A stretch of DNA of 64,000 nt. Origin: Kovacikia minuta CCNUW1 (GTDB taxonomy: Bacteria > Cyanobacteriota > Cyanobacteriia > Leptolyngbyales > Leptolyngbyaceae). The translations under genes and the position numbers were made by a program. Under the pieces are notes generated by a model that searched no databases, was not told the origin of the DNA, and worked only from the letters and a program-made list of their open reading frames with translations. The stretch covers positions 62,001 to 126,000 of the forward strand of contig NZ_CP083582.1 in NCBI RefSeq assembly GCF_020091585.1, written 5' to 3'. This document shows, piece after piece, positions 43,141 to 52,238 of this stretch (position 1 is its first letter; every line of letters starts with the position of its first letter).

Positions 43141-45041
43141 CCCATTTCTTTCCCAATTTCTTGAATTCCCACTGCGAATCGCCGCTGGGTGATGGCTGAT
43201 AGCTGCTCTGCTGCGAACCGTTCTTCAACCACCTCACACAGCAGATGAATCACCACAATCTGCACTTCCTGAATGTGGGGCGGTTCCGAGGATGGCACGA
43301 GAATGCAATCGTCTGCCAGCGATCGCACTTCACCGCCATCACCACCCAGCAGGGCAACACAACGTAACCCCTGGGAACGTGCCACCTTAAACGCCTGGAT
43401 AACATTTTCGGAACGGCCACTGGTGCTAATGCCAAGCAGCACATCTCCCGGTTTGCCAAACGTCTCAACCTGGCGGGCAAATACATTTTCAAAGCCGACA
43501 TCGTTTGACCATGCCGTTAACACAGCCGTATCCGCTGTAAGGGCGATCGCCGGAAATCCGGGTCGTTCAGCACACTTAAACCTGCCGACAAACTCAGCCG
43601 CAAAATGCTGGGCATCCGCTGCACTGCCCCCGTTGCCACAAATTAACACCTTGTTACCCTGGTTAAAGCAATCGCTAAGGACATCAGCAACCTCCAGAAT
43701 CGATTCCTGTAACTGCTGCTGGGAAGCATTCAACGCAGTTAAAGCGCGATCAAAGCCTTGATGAATGATTGCAGCGGCATGGTTGAAATAGGAGGAATCG
43801 GGTTGATTAACCGCGATCACCTGCTCATAAAGGTCTGCAATTTTGGTGGTAACGGTTTGCCAGGTAAACAGGGCATTAGCCCGTTGAATCGCCCGCCGCT
43901 GAAAGGTATTGAGCAACTGGGGATATTGGTAAAGGTGGGCAATTTTTGCCGCGATCGCGCCTGGATCGTTGGGAGGTATCAGGTATCCCGTTTCCCCATC
44001 CTGCACTGTGAATTTCACACCGCCAACATTAGAGCCAATCACCGGAGTACCACAGGCCATCGCTTCTAACGGCGTAATTCCAAACGGCTCATACCAGGGG
44101 GTTGTAATGAAAATATCCGCCGCACTGTAGTAATACTTCAACACTTCCCGCCCCTGACGACCCACAAAGATGATGGATTCGGATACACCTGCTTCGGCTG
44201 CGATCGCCCGCAAGCGCCCCACTTCTGACACAATTCGGGGATCGGGATCGTGCAGATCTCCCCCAACGATGACCAGGCGAGCCGGAGTTTGATGTTCCTG
44301 AATCAGGTAGCTCAAGCTACGAATAACCGTATCAACCCCTTTGCGAGGTACCATGCGTCCCAGTTGCAGCAGCATCCGTTCTTCAGCCGGAAATCCCAAC
44401 GCCACACGGGCAAGGACTTTACTCAATGGCTCAAATTCCGTCGGATTAAAGCCACAGGGGATCGTGGTGATCTTGTCTGGATCAGCATTGTATAGCTGGC
44501 ACAGATCTTCCTCATCCTGGGGACATTCGGCAATAATGGCATCGGTTTCGGCAATAATCCGGTCTTCAATTGTGAATCGCTCATCGGGAAACTCATCCGC
44601 TTTCCCCTGGTGCAACCTGCGCACCCGCCCCAAGGCGTGAAATGTGATTACAAAGGGAATACCGAGCGATCGCTTGACTTCAGCCGCCACCAGTCCAGAC
44701 ATCCAAAAATTGGCGTGGATCAAATCATAAGTTGGATGTTGACGATTGCAAAATTGCAGCATGTAGGCGGTAAAGTCCTGCATGAATGGCAGCAAATCTT
44801 CCTTGCGGATACAGGTCGCTGGCCCCGCCGGAACATGGATAATCCGCACACCCTCTACCCAATCAGCCACTTCTGGTAAAAGGGAGTTTTCCCGCCGAGT
44901 AAACACATCGACGGCATAGCCCATTGCTGCCAAATGCTTGGCCAACTGACCAACGTATACGTTTTGACCGCCGCTGTCTACTCCCCCCAACACGCCAAAC
45001 GGAGAAGCATGTTCACTAATTAAAGCAATCCGTTTTTTCAT
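43137..45041 (-). CDS. GT4 glycosyltransferase fused to a GmhA (sedoheptulose-7-phosphate isomerase) domain
   Basis: A 634-aa bifunctional-looking protein. Residues about 1-415 are GT4: ASPFGVLGGVDSGGQNVYVGQL, QLGRMVPRKGVDTVIRSL, and YEPFGITPLEAMACGTPVIGSN. Residues about 425-615 are a SIS domain with VLICGNGGSAADAQHFAAEFVGRF and GISTSGRSENVI, matching GmhA, which turns sedoheptulose 7-phosphate into heptose 7-phosphate. The last codon before the stop is followed by the IS66 end: the stop TAA belongs to the element. Across it the frame would continue KKISPNPIPIPNQLVISH (about 18 residues), so the native C-terminus is clipped. Overlaps the upstream GT4 gene by 4 nt. Confidence 0.9.
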   Translation of the reverse strand: MKKRIALISEHASPFGVLGGVDSGGQNVYVGQLAKHLAAMGYAVDVFTRRENSLLPEVADWVEGVRIIHVPAGPATCIRKEDLLPFMQDFTAYMLQFCNRQHPTYDLIHANFWMSGLVAAEVKRSLGIPFVITFHALGRVRRLHQGKADEFPDERFTIEDRIIAETDAIIAECPQDEEDLCQLYNADPDKITTIPCGFNPTEFEPLSKVLARVALGFPAEERMLLQLGRMVPRKGVDTVIRSLSYLIQEHQTPARLVIVGGDLHDPDPRIVSEVGRLRAIAAEAGVSESIIFVGRQGREVLKYYYSAADIFITTPWYEPFGITPLEAMACGTPVIGSNVGGVKFTVQDGETGYLIPPNDPGAIAAKIAHLYQYPQLLNTFQRRAIQRANALFTWQTVTTKIADLYEQVIAVNQPDSSYFNHAAAIIHQGFDRALTALNASQQQLQESILEVADVLSDCFNQGNKVLICGNGGSAADAQHFAAEFVGRFKCAERPGFPAIALTADTAVLTAWSNDVGFENVFARQVETFGKPGDVLLGISTSGRSENVIQAFKVARSQGLRCVALLGGDGGEVRSLADDCILVPSSEPPHIQEVQIVVIHLLCEVVEERFAAEQLSAITQRRFAVGIQEIGKEMG

Positions 45042-46057
45042 GCTCGTCCTCCTTTTAAAGGCATGCTGTAAGTTTGAGATGCGGAGGTGAATCGCTGCTC
45101 TTGTCTGCCTGTAACCCTGGCAAATGCCTGCTCCCAGTCGTAAACAAATCGCTGCATGTTGAACCGTTCGCGTGCCAGGCGACGGGCACCAGCCCCCAGG
45201 CGACGGGCTTCCTGGGGATTGTGTAATAACATTTGCATCATCTGCACCAGGCGATCGGAGTTGGTATCGACATAACCCGAAACCCCGTTTTCGACTACGG
45301 TCACCATTTCGGTTGTCGCCAATCCAATGATGGGCATTCCTACCATCATCGCTTCACACACTGCTAACCCCAAACTGGTGTAACGAATGGGATTGAAAAA
45401 GAATCGGTAACGTGCCTGAAATGCAGGAAGCTGTTGGTGGGGAATTTCGCCTAATCCACCCAGATTCTCAGCTCCCATCCCCACCAGATCGAGGGGAACC
45501 TGCTGCCGCACCTGGTTAAATACATCCACACCCAGACGACGACCGCGCGATCGCAAACCATTTACAATTACTAATCCGCGATCCAGTTCCCCCGTGTATT
45601 GCACATTCTCTGGCACCATCACTCCGTGTTCAATCACGCATGTAGGCGTGCGTCCACTGTCCCACATCAATTGGTTAAACGCTGTCACATGTACCAGCAA
45701 CATAGTCGGATCATCCACAGGATGGTGGCTATTCGTTGGATGTTCCTGGGGCGGGTCGTGTTCTAAATAAATGCGTGGTAATTGCTGCTGCGACTCAGAT
45801 AGGATCTCAAACTGATCACTCAAATAGTTTTTGCGTGACTGAAACAGTACACAATCAAACTCTAAATCTCGAACGACCTCAGCAGGCACGTCATGAACAT
45901 TATCAGTCCACGGAAAACCACCTAAACGCCCGCCATACCCTTCAGGACGACCCGGCTTAATCGGTAAATAAAATTCGTGTTGACATTGCGTCAGGTAGTA
46001 GAGATAACTACCGTGTACATGCCAGGTTAGAATCCGGAGTGGACGCATGGATTTCAA
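45038..46057 (-). CDS. Glycosyltransferase, GT4-like
   Basis: A 339-aa GT-B protein. N-terminus RILTWHVHGSYLYYLTQCQHEF, middle IEHGVMVP, GLVIVNGLRSRGRRLGVDVF and the donor-site segment NPIRYTSLGLAVCEAMMVGMPIIGLATTEM. The E-x7-E type motif of GT4 (SLGLAVCEAM) is present in modified form. Ends 4 nt inside the following GT4-GmhA gene, so the pair is translated together. The acceptor is unknown. Confidence 0.87.
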   Translation of the reverse strand: MKSMRPLRILTWHVHGSYLYYLTQCQHEFYLPIKPGRPEGYGGRLGGFPWTDNVHDVPAEVVRDLEFDCVLFQSRKNYLSDQFEILSESQQQLPRIYLEHDPPQEHPTNSHHPVDDPTMLLVHVTAFNQLMWDSGRTPTCVIEHGVMVPENVQYTGELDRGLVIVNGLRSRGRRLGVDVFNQVRQQVPLDLVGMGAENLGGLGEIPHQQLPAFQARYRFFFNPIRYTSLGLAVCEAMMVGMPIIGLATTEMVTVVENGVSGYVDTNSDRLVQMMQMLLHNPQEARRLGAGARRLARERFNMQRFVYDWEQAFARVTGRQEQRFTSASQTYSMPLKGGRA

Positions 46058-46242
46058 TGATGCGTAAGGATTAACGGCAAATAAAACCTTTTAGAAGCAG
46101 GAGTTCTGATTTCTTGCTTCAATTCTGGTCTGAATCAGATTCACATTTGATTTCTGCATCAACCATTAACCATTGCTGATGGAGAACTTAATGCCAATGA
46201 TCGACAGAAAATGAGTAATGATAAATGACGATGACGATGCAC

Positions 46243-47541
46243 CTAATTCGATTCTGTTACTTTTCTATAGTGAATTGATTCACCAAACAATTCATCAGAC
46301 GTTTGCCTAAGATATTGTTGATCCCAACGTTTAGCGATTGGGCATTTGCACAGATGATTTGTATCTGCCTGAAGCGATCGCAGAAAAAGAGCCAGGCGGA
46401 TCTGCATTGCATCCTCAAATCGACGGGGATTTAAACCTGTTAAGGATGTAATTTTTTCAAGTCGATAGCTTAGGGTATTGCGATGAATGGACAACCGATT
46501 TGCCGTTGATGAAAGACAGCAATTTTCAAAGAAGAAAACATCGAGGGTTTCAAGCAGTTCAGACTCTTGATCCAGTGGACTAAGCAAATACTTTGCCAAG
46601 TCCACCTTGGTTCGTTCATTGGAGATCCCAACGAACGCTGCAATCCCCAGGGAATCCAAACAATGCACGCGATTCTGCCCACAAAAGCGTTTACCCAACG
46701 ATAATGCTGCTCGCGCATCTTGATAGGAATGGGCTAAACCTCTCAACGTTGGATGATAACGACCAATGCCAATATCAATGGTGGTATGGGTATCACTTCG
46801 TAGGCGCTGCAATAATGCCATTCCGGCTCTCTTCAAGGCAGTTAAATTTGCCCAGGATGAATCAATTGGACTGGGTTCATCTTCCTGGGTTATCCATGCG
46901 GCCAGGTCTTGCGTGCTGCTTGCCTTTAAGACAGCAATTTCACCATCCCCAATGTAGGCGCAAATTGTGTCATTCGGTAGGTGAAAGAAATTGACAACAC
47001 TGCTAATCACCAATTGTGCCCTTCGCCAAATTTGGGCTGATGGATCAAAGGCTCCCAAATCAGTCATGGACAGAATGTAATTCGCAGCATCAATTAGGAT
47101 AACGGCACGGGGGCGGGTTAAATCCATTCCCAGGATTTGCCCCTCTCGTAGAAGTTTAATTTCATTGGAGTTCGAGCCATGCAGCAGGTCATGAATAAAT
47201 TTATTTTTGAGTTCATGCTGCTCTGAACACTGGGAAATGTTCGCTGCCTGATTGACCATTAACTCAACCAGCTTCTGGGCAGGACGGGGGGAAAGTATTT
47301 CGCCAGTCACCGATTTTGCAATTAAAACCGCACCTACCTGACCATCTAAATAAATCGGCACTCGAATAAAAGCAGAATTGGGGGTGAGATTGCTCAAACT
47401 AGCAACTGCGTCTAATTTTGATGCACTGGTTGCCACGATCGCGTCCTCTGCATCCACCACTGAAACCTGTGCGGACAAAAGTTGGGAAAGATGTTCAGCG
47501 ATCGTTCCAGCAACTTGTTTAAACTGTCTGCTCATAGCCAC
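46243..47541 (-). CDS. CdaR/PucR family transcriptional regulator
   Basis: A 432-aa regulator. N-terminal sugar-diacid-recognition-type domain (AGTIAEHLSQLLSAQVSVVD, IRVPIYLDGQVGAVLIAKS), a central GGDEF-like region (IDIGIGRYHPTLRGLAHSYQDARAALSLG) and a C-terminal helix-turn-helix with CLSSTANRLSIHRNTLSYRLEKI, typical of CdaR. The GTG start at 47541 lies 8 bp after the upstream GT9 stop; an ATG at 47535 is an alternative. It sits inside the glycan cluster and may control it, but no operator was identified. Confidence 0.9.
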   Translation of the reverse strand: MAMSRQFKQVAGTIAEHLSQLLSAQVSVVDAEDAIVATSASKLDAVASLSNLTPNSAFIRVPIYLDGQVGAVLIAKSVTGEILSPRPAQKLVELMVNQAANISQCSEQHELKNKFIHDLLHGSNSNEIKLLREGQILGMDLTRPRAVILIDAANYILSMTDLGAFDPSAQIWRRAQLVISSVVNFFHLPNDTICAYIGDGEIAVLKASSTQDLAAWITQEDEPSPIDSSWANLTALKRAGMALLQRLRSDTHTTIDIGIGRYHPTLRGLAHSYQDARAALSLGKRFCGQNRVHCLDSLGIAAFVGISNERTKVDLAKYLLSPLDQESELLETLDVFFFENCCLSSTANRLSIHRNTLSYRLEKITSLTGLNPRRFEDAMQIRLALFLRSLQADTNHLCKCPIAKRWDQQYLRQTSDELFGESIHYRKVTESN

Positions 47542-47549
47542 TTCCCCTT

Positions 47550-48614
47550 CTATCCTGCCTCGGCAAGATGCATAGAAGTCATTCGGCTTTTAAACGAGTT
47601 GGGTTGCCGCAAAAGTGCTTCTACCTGATCAATCACATCTGTGGGAGTTGCCCCAATCTCGTTCCAAACAATTCGATGCAACGCCCGATTTAAAGGTGCC
47701 CAGCGATTGACATCCGAACCCGTAAAGATCACAACGCTGGGCACCTGAAGTGCATCCGCCAGGTGAGAAACACCCGTATCATTACAAACAAGTAGCCGTG
47801 CATTCTTTAATAACGCAGCCATCGCCCCCAGATCAGTACAACCTGCCAGGTTAAATGATTCAAACTGCATTGCGTTGGCAGTCGCTTGAGTTAACAGTAA
47901 TTCTCTTTTTGAGCCAGTCAAAACAACCCGCAAGCCCTGCTTCGCAAGGTGGTCGGCAACAACAGCAAAACCTTCGGGTTGCCAACGCCGATCTGCCACA
48001 CTAGCACCCGGATGAATACAGACATATTCACCAGGATGAAGCTCATACTTTTCTTTGATTGCGCTTAAAGCGTGCATATCCGACTCATGCAACGGAAACT
48101 CCAGTTCCTCTCCCTGGATGGGTATGCCTAAATACTCCAACAATCGTAAGTAGCGTTTTACCTCCGATTCATGGCTCAGGTAGGGTAGAAAGTGCACAGG
48201 ATCAGGACAATACTGACCAGGCGGAAAAAATCCCGCGTTGAGTCGGGCACCCAACAACACCGTCAGTGAATTGGTCAGTAGACCGCTGCCATGCATCTGA
48301 ATTGCAAGGTCAAAATGTTGGCTTTGTACTTTTGAGAAAAATTCTGGAATGTGCTGTATTTGCGGCACCTGTTCAGGCAATCCTGGATAGCCTGGAAACT
48401 CCAAAACATCGTCTAAATAGTGACCGAAGCGATTGATCAAATCCTTGGTTTGGGGCAAGCCAATCAGCACAATCTCTGCCCAGGGCATTGACGATCGCAA
48501 CGATCGCAGGGCAGGGACAATACAAAGAAAATCACCCAATCCTCCCAGCGCTCGCAGAATTGCAATCCGCTTTAGACTAGAAAGCTCCTCACCATTGCCC
48601 ATGTTGTTGACCAA
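47550..48614 (-). CDS. GT9 heptosyltransferase-like glycosyltransferase
   Basis: A 354-aa GT9 enzyme: IAILRALGGLGDFLCIVPALRSL, VCIHPGASVADRRWQPEGFAVV and LLVCNDTGVSHLADALQVPSVVIFTGS are the family signatures. It moves a heptose- or related sugar from a nucleotide donor onto a glycan acceptor in or near the inner membrane. Upstream of, and almost touching, the CdaR/PucR gene. Starts MVNNMGNGEE; a second ATG at 48602 is possible. Confidence 0.9.
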   Translation of the reverse strand: MVNNMGNGEELSSLKRIAILRALGGLGDFLCIVPALRSLRSSMPWAEIVLIGLPQTKDLINRFGHYLDDVLEFPGYPGLPEQVPQIQHIPEFFSKVQSQHFDLAIQMHGSGLLTNSLTVLLGARLNAGFFPPGQYCPDPVHFLPYLSHESEVKRYLRLLEYLGIPIQGEELEFPLHESDMHALSAIKEKYELHPGEYVCIHPGASVADRRWQPEGFAVVADHLAKQGLRVVLTGSKRELLLTQATANAMQFESFNLAGCTDLGAMAALLKNARLLVCNDTGVSHLADALQVPSVVIFTGSDVNRWAPLNRALHRIVWNEIGATPTDVIDQVEALLRQPNSFKSRMTSMHLAEAG

Positions 48615-48718
48615 AAGAATTACGCTCGAAGTGGTTTTAGTTTTGCATACTAATCGATCCCTGCCGATTTAGCCTCTATCTAAGGAGACGACTAACGCTT
48701 GTGTTACTGTATACACGC

Positions 48719-49870
48719 CTAGTCACGGGGACGGGGAACGCAAAATCTAGGGGATTGGGGCACTGCCAACACACTTTGCCAAATTTGCTCATAGCGTCTG
48801 GTCATCTGCTCAGCGGTAAAATGGGCGATCGCAACTCCTCGCCCTCGTTGACCGAGACGAACACAAAGGTCTGGATCATTCACTAAACGCTTCAATGCTG
48901 AAGCCAGCCCTTCGACATCATTCTTCTCAACTAAAAACCCCGTTTCGCCCTCTGTAACCGCTTCAGCCACACTCCCCACCCGTGTTGCCACAACCGGACG
49001 TGCTGCCAGCATCGCTTCCACGATCGCCAGGGGAAATCCCTCCGAGCGTGAAGGCAGCACCATAATGTCAAATGCAGGCAAATAAGCACGGGGATGATCC
49101 ACCCATCCTGGCAAATCCACTCGATCGCGAATCCCCAGATCACAGGCAAGTTGTTCCAGGGATTGTCGTTGTTCACCTTCCCCCAGGATCACAACCCGCA
49201 CATCATCAATGAGCGCGATCGCCCGCAGCAAAATGTCGTGACCTTTCATCGCATCCAGCCGTCCTACACTGCCAACAACTCGCTCACCACTTTTTCGAGA
49301 CATTAACGGGAGGGTATGGAGGACAACATCGGGGACGCCATTGGGTACAGATAAAACGGTATGCCGCCCCAGGGCATAAAAATCTTCCATTAACTTTGCT
49401 GAGCCTTGCCCAACAGCAACATGGGCATCAACCCGGAGGGATAATGCCCGTGTGCGCCAGAGTGCGATCGCAGCTGTTGTCCGTAATGGCAGTTGATCGA
49501 CCCGTACCACCCGTCCCTGGGGCAACGTCAATGCTGCTACAAGACCCATTGCACATGCCCAGGGAGTACAAAGATTGAGATGTACAATATCTGGGTTTAG
49601 CTGATGCAGCGTTGTGAGATGGGCTGCCAACGCCTGTATGCCCTGAGCGGGTAATACAATTTGGCGAACCTCTGGACGGTGAGCCGCGATCGTTTGGATA
49701 ACATGTGGCGAAATACCCAGGACAGTCAGGTCTATTTCTTGGGAAACATTCGTAACCAGATGTCCCAGGCTAATTTCTGCTCCCCCCACACCCATTGCAT
49801 CCGTGTACACAACCACTCGCTCTGGAGCGCGTTTACCTGACTCGTTCGTGCTGGGTTGATCCATTGCCAT
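48719..49870 (-). CDS. GT4 family glycosyltransferase
   Basis: A 383-aa GT-B enzyme: VVVYTDAMGVGGAEISLGHLV at the N-terminus, GSVGRLDAMKGHDILLRAIAL and FDIMVLPSRSEGFPLAIVEAMLAARPVVATRVGSVAE in the donor domain (EGFPLAIVEAM is the GT4 E-x7-E motif). Retaining glycosyltransferase; sugar unknown. First gene of the long minus-strand glycan cluster, with 20 bp to the gene upstream. Confidence 0.92.
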   Translation of the reverse strand: MAMDQPSTNESGKRAPERVVVYTDAMGVGGAEISLGHLVTNVSQEIDLTVLGISPHVIQTIAAHRPEVRQIVLPAQGIQALAAHLTTLHQLNPDIVHLNLCTPWACAMGLVAALTLPQGRVVRVDQLPLRTTAAIALWRTRALSLRVDAHVAVGQGSAKLMEDFYALGRHTVLSVPNGVPDVVLHTLPLMSRKSGERVVGSVGRLDAMKGHDILLRAIALIDDVRVVILGEGEQRQSLEQLACDLGIRDRVDLPGWVDHPRAYLPAFDIMVLPSRSEGFPLAIVEAMLAARPVVATRVGSVAEAVTEGETGFLVEKNDVEGLASALKRLVNDPDLCVRLGQRGRGVAIAHFTAEQMTRRYEQIWQSVLAVPQSPRFCVPRPRD

Positions 49871-49890
49871 AGCCGCTGACGATTCTCTGG

Positions 49891-50412
49891 CTATGGCTCG
49901 TGACGATCGCTATAACCAATTACGGCAATCTTATGACGATAGACTAGTTCTGCACCGTACCAGCCAGTAACGCCTAACAAAGCTGCCACAACTAAGGAAA
50001 TAATGATTCCGGTAGGCAACACCGCACCCTCAACATTGTTCCAGCGCAAGATCCAGTTGACTAACGTAAATGCTAACGCCGTAACATTCCCTGCCATGTG
50101 AATCCAGCCGGCATTGTGCTTTTTGACTCGATCGATTTTGAGAAAGTCTAACATTCCGGTTAGGGCTGCCAGCAGACCGGAAATAAATCCTGCCCCAATG
50201 AGCCAGAGAGATGCCCGCGCCCAAAAGGGATCGTGGGTGAGCCAGTAGCCCAGATCGGTTCCAAAAACACCCGTTAAAAAAGCGATTGGAAACGTCACAA
50301 TTAAAGGGTGAAAGGGGTGACCTGCGATCGCGACAGTGCTGGGAACACCACTATCACGATACTCACGTTCATCGCTTTCAATAAATGGCGGAATATTGGG
50401 GGTCTGTGTCAT
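49891..50412 (-). CDS. DUF2231 membrane protein
   Basis: A 173-aa protein with four hydrophobic segments and the DUF2231 signature GHPFHPLIVTFPIAFLTGVFGTDL. Function unknown. Its hydrophilic N-terminus (TPNIPPFIESDEREYRDSG) precedes the first helix. It lies 29 bp after the DUF2993 gene in the same direction, so the two may be co-transcribed. Related proteins in other bacteria are often grouped with stress or envelope genes. Confidence 0.88.
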   Translation of the reverse strand: MTQTPNIPPFIESDEREYRDSGVPSTVAIAGHPFHPLIVTFPIAFLTGVFGTDLGYWLTHDPFWARASLWLIGAGFISGLLAALTGMLDFLKIDRVKKHNAGWIHMAGNVTALAFTLVNWILRWNNVEGAVLPTGIIISLVVAALLGVTGWYGAELVYRHKIAVIGYSDRHEP

Positions 50413-50441
50413 AGTTCTCTCCTAAGGTTGGAATAACAAAG

Positions 50442-51182
50442 CTATGCGGAAGGAATCTGTTCGATTTGAGTCGCAGCCTGAATCACCAGTTTGGCTTTTT
50501 GGGCATCAAGCTGACGAATTCGGAGGGAGATCCCTGGAATATTAAAATTCCGGAGATCTAATAAATTAGTCAGTTGCTCAAAGATGGCAGTAACCAGTTC
50601 GGTGGTGAGTCCCTGTCCTTCAGCGGATAAAATCTCTAAGGAAATCCGATGTCCGTTCTCCTCAATTTTAGGAATTGCAGTTGCTGAAAGCTTTTTTACT
50701 TCCCCGCGTTCCCTCAATCGGAAGTCAGCGGCAATGACAAACTGGTTATTACCAGGCAGGTTGATCACCGCTTGTTGCACATCAACGGTTACGGGTTTGC
50801 CTTCCATCTGCATTTCCAAACCCTGCATTTTGCTCTGAATGTAGTCCGAGTTAAAGGCACGGTTTAAGTCAGATTCGGTTAAAACAATTTGAGCTTCGGC
50901 ATCCGTTGGTCGGGTCAGTTCGATATTGCCCAAAACTGCGCTCAAGGGGTTGATCGCAACTTTACTGGTACTGACCTCTAGAGTTTCCACTCGCAGGTCT
51001 TGCTTCATAACCAATCCTTTACCGGAGATCTCAACCGAGTCTACCTGTCCTTGCAAAAGTTTTCCAGGATCAGTCCGAATGTCTACATCAATATTTTCAG
51101 CTTCGTCTAACTGGCTGGAAATTCCTACCTCTGCTACCTTACTTAAGGCTTTCTCACCCAAATCTGGGTTGTCTTGCGTCAT
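50442..51182 (-). CDS. DUF2993 (LmeA-like) protein
   Basis: From ATG 51182 (GGAGAG upstream) 246 aa: LGEKALSKVAEVGISSQLDEAENIDVDIRTDPGKLLQGQVDSVEISGKGLVM shows the DUF2993 pattern, with the repeated structural theme ILTESDLNRAFNSDYIQ and GNNQFVIAADFRLRERGEVKKL. LmeA in actinobacteria binds phospholipids in the periplasm; here no signal peptide is visible, so its location is uncertain. Frequently present in several copies in cyanobacteria. Confidence 0.87.
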   Translation of the reverse strand: MTQDNPDLGEKALSKVAEVGISSQLDEAENIDVDIRTDPGKLLQGQVDSVEISGKGLVMKQDLRVETLEVSTSKVAINPLSAVLGNIELTRPTDAEAQIVLTESDLNRAFNSDYIQSKMQGLEMQMEGKPVTVDVQQAVINLPGNNQFVIAADFRLRERGEVKKLSATAIPKIEENGHRISLEILSAEGQGLTTELVTAIFEQLTNLLDLRNFNIPGISLRIRQLDAQKAKLVIQAATQIEQIPSA

Positions 51183-51529
51183 ATCTGTCTCTCCAAAACT
51201 TAACTTGCCAAACAAAGTAACGAGTGGCAAGCACATCGATGCTTAACCCTAATGTCAGCAAAGTCGAACTGAAGTTCAATCTATCTAGAGAGATACAAAT
51301 CGCAAACAGACTCATCCTCAGGTTAGCTTCACTCTTAAGAGAGAAGATAGCCAGATCTGCGGTTGTTAAGGTACGGATGTTCAATCATGAATCGATGCAT
51401 GGGCAATAACTAAAACCCTTTTTGCCACGAACAGAATTGAATACAAGGGTAAGGTAATTTATCCAGTTCAAATTTAGCCCGTGGGATTTTTGAAGGTTTG
51501 TTTAAGGAAATCTTGGGTAATGAAGCACC

Positions 51530-51597
51530 CCTGTAAGAGCGTTTGGCCAAACGCCCCTACCAGATCTGTCGCGTTTTCAATTCAAATTGGTATTACC
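51530..51597. repeat. Half copy of palindromic repeat R2
   Basis: AGCGTTTGGCCAAACGCCCC followed by AGATCTGTCGCGTTTTCAAT and TTCAAATTGGTATTA, the inverse of the right half of the repeat at 1321-1430. Confidence 0.8.
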
Positions 51598-51886
51598 TCA
51601 ATTACCTTCGGTACAAGGATTTCATGTGTGTTGTGAGCAAGAGACCGCTTCATCAGGTAAATCTGTTGCTTTGAAATTTCCCCAAGAGTTTGGAAGCATT
51701 GCTCAAGAATCAAAAACCTGATTGACCAGCAGATTTTTACCCCACTCCTCAAACTCTCTAGCTACACGAGTAACAGGAATTTGTAACTCGTTTGAGTTGT
51801 CTCCCCCTATTGCCCAGGTAGATAAAGAGACTGGGATGAGGATGGTTTGGAGTTTTGTCGTCAATTAGCGCAAGGACTGTAAGTGG

Positions 51887-52238
51887 ATGTTTGAAAAGGT
51901 ATGGACTGTAAGATGCAACACTCAGAGATCCCCCCTAACCCTTAAAAAGGGGGGAAACAGGCTTTAAGTCCCCCTGATTAAGGCTACGGTGTACACACAA
52001 GTCGATCGCTGATTCGTTTTCCGAAAACCTGATCCTCCACAACCTTGATTTCTCGTTGCCGGTTCTCAATAAGCCGAGATTATTGAGATTTCAGCCAATT
52101 TCCAAAGTTGAGGCAGAGCAAGGGTTTCAGGACTTGTGTTCACAGATTTCCGACTTGTGTGTACACGGTAGCTGATTAAGGGGGACTTAGGGGGATCGCA
52201 TCTTTGCTACCGACAGTAGGACTTTTCAAACACCCTCT
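51887..52238. repeat. Palindromic host repeat, copy B (family R3), interrupted
   Basis: Inverse of copy A (27892-28252): GGATGTTTGAAAAGG at one end and CTTTTCAAACACCCTCT at the other. The 188-bp element lies at a different point from that in copy A, so the two insertions were independent. Confidence 0.87.
51984..52171. mobile_element. 188-bp inverted-repeat element (MITE-like), copy 3
   Basis: Opposite orientation to copies 1 and 2, with no base difference seen on reading. Flanked by the 10-bp direct repeat CTGATTAAGG (51974-51983 and 52172-52181). Confidence 0.92.
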
